A stretch of DNA of 22,200 bases from Welwitschia mirabilis (lineage: Eukaryota; Gnetophyta; Gnetopsida; Welwitschiales), in contig JBOZIK010000001.1 of NCBI GenBank assembly GCA_051453625.1, positions 12,990,285-13,012,484 on the forward strand, given 5' to 3'. The notes beneath the pieces are model-generated. The model searched no databases. It saw nothing but the letters and a program-made list of their open reading frames with translations, and was not told where the DNA came from. This document shows, piece after piece, positions 21,802 to 22,200 of the stretch (positions within the stretch are counted from its first letter, which is position 1; each line of letters begins with the position of its first letter). Made by a program: the position numbers and the translations under genes.

Positions 21802-21830
21802 ATTCTTCCTCTTTTGACATCAATGATAAA
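21802..21830 (-). other. Second polypurine-like module
   Basis: On the minus strand: TTTATCATTGATGTC followed by AAAAGAGGAAGAAT, closely paralleling the module at 21266-21292 and lying 520-560 bp farther into the element. ATCTAACA also follows in both cases (21783-21790 here). Multiple polypurine tracts have been described for Sireviruses, so this supports that assignment. Confidence 0.55.
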
Positions 21831-21872
21831 GAAGAGAACAAAAACACATGAGCAAAACATAATTTAAAGCTT

Positions 21873-22080
21873 CTAATCAGATTCCTCCTCCTATTCTTCT
21901 TTTTTTTTAGANNNNNNNNNNNNNNNNNNNNNNNNNNNNNNNNNNNNNNNNNNNNNAGTGGCCTCTGCTGAAGTGTCAGTAATGTTATAACCAGCTGCTA
22001 TGAGTGCTTCCTTTATGTGTCTAGTATGAGAATCAATCTATCTCAGATATGAAAGAGTCTCATTAGGAAAGGCTTCCTTT
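21873..22080 (-). pseudogene. C-terminal end of an unidentified copia-element coding frame, broken
   Basis: Minus-strand frame reading KEAFPNETLSYLR, a stop, IDSHTRHIKEALIAAGYNI, TDTSAEAT, then the 45-N gap (21912-21956, divisible by three). It continues in the same frame with SKKKEE, a stop and EEESD, and ends in TAG at 21873-21875. A Glu-rich C-terminus is common in extra frames and gag ends of such elements. I cannot name the domain. Two internal stops, both TAG, and a stop upstream at about 22095 make it a remnant. It lies between the element's interior and its polypurine tracts, so it is probably the last coding frame before the 3' LTR. Confidence 0.5.
21912..21956. other. Assembly gap, 45 N
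   Basis: Run of N following a T-rich stretch at 21890-21908, probably a failed low-complexity segment. Confidence 0.99.
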
Positions 22081-22200
22081 GGATAGGATGATTTTTAGGA
22101 TATCTTGGATGGGAAAAAGATGTTTATACGAGATAAAGTTACATGCACAATGGGTGTTATAAGCTAGAGGGTTTTAAGTTTTAGATGGAAGATTACATGA

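Noticed and set aside
1-22200. tRNA, rRNA or intact host protein-coding gene
   Set aside because: No tRNA-like cloverleaf, rRNA-like segment or exon-intron series with recognisable host protein motifs was found by reading both strands.

Overview
The window looks like intergenic DNA from a seed plant with a large, repeat-rich nuclear genome. It is strongly AT-rich, has three assembly gaps (N at 4677-4690, 7711-8662 and 21912-21956), contains no intact host gene that I can recognise, and is dominated by decayed LTR retrotransposons. The lineages I can recognise by protein motif are the Athila-like branch of Ty3/gypsy (two separate copies) and a Ty1/copia element with Sirevirus-like traits. The species cannot be told from the sequence.

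Layout. (1) 300-2391, minus strand: broken gag and protease of an Athila-like element; its pol would lie left of the window. (2) 2392-9374: about 7 kb of AT-rich non-coding DNA with two gaps, a small spaced repeat at 2567-2658, and a possible degenerate tRNA-iMet primer-binding site next to an LTR-like edge at 5144-5163. (3) 9375-19145, plus strand: a second, more readable Athila-like element with gag (9375-10974), protease, reverse transcriptase, RNase H and integrase (15541-19145), all interrupted by stops and frameshifts. (4) 10975-15535: a 4.56 kb non-coding insertion splitting that element between gag and protease. It has LTR-like ends (TGTAACA...TGTGACA) and a TTTTC duplication on both sides; removing it and one TTTTC copy restores the reading frame. 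It is best read as a very long solo LTR or a non-autonomous LTR element. It holds a GC-richer CTGCA-rich island, an (AT)15 microsatellite and diverged internal duplications. (5) 19639-22200, minus strand: the 3' part of a copia element. This comprises an LTR (19639-21265) with a TATA box and a 74-75 bp tandem array of GTCGAC-type palindromes, a polypurine tract, a second polypurine-like module and the end of a coding frame with an acidic tail.

How it fits together. This is a nested transposon cluster with no functional gene set. The plus-strand Athila copy was hit by the LTR-type element, and a copia element lies just past its pol. Stops in the pol fall repeatedly where the family has Gln or Trp, integrase catalytic positions are substituted, and GTCGAC motifs are drifting to GTCAAC/GTTAAT. 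All of this is what cytosine deamination in long-silenced DNA would produce. I did not find a novel enzymatic or defence system; the most unusual structures are the 4.56 kb insertion and the palindromic LTR array.
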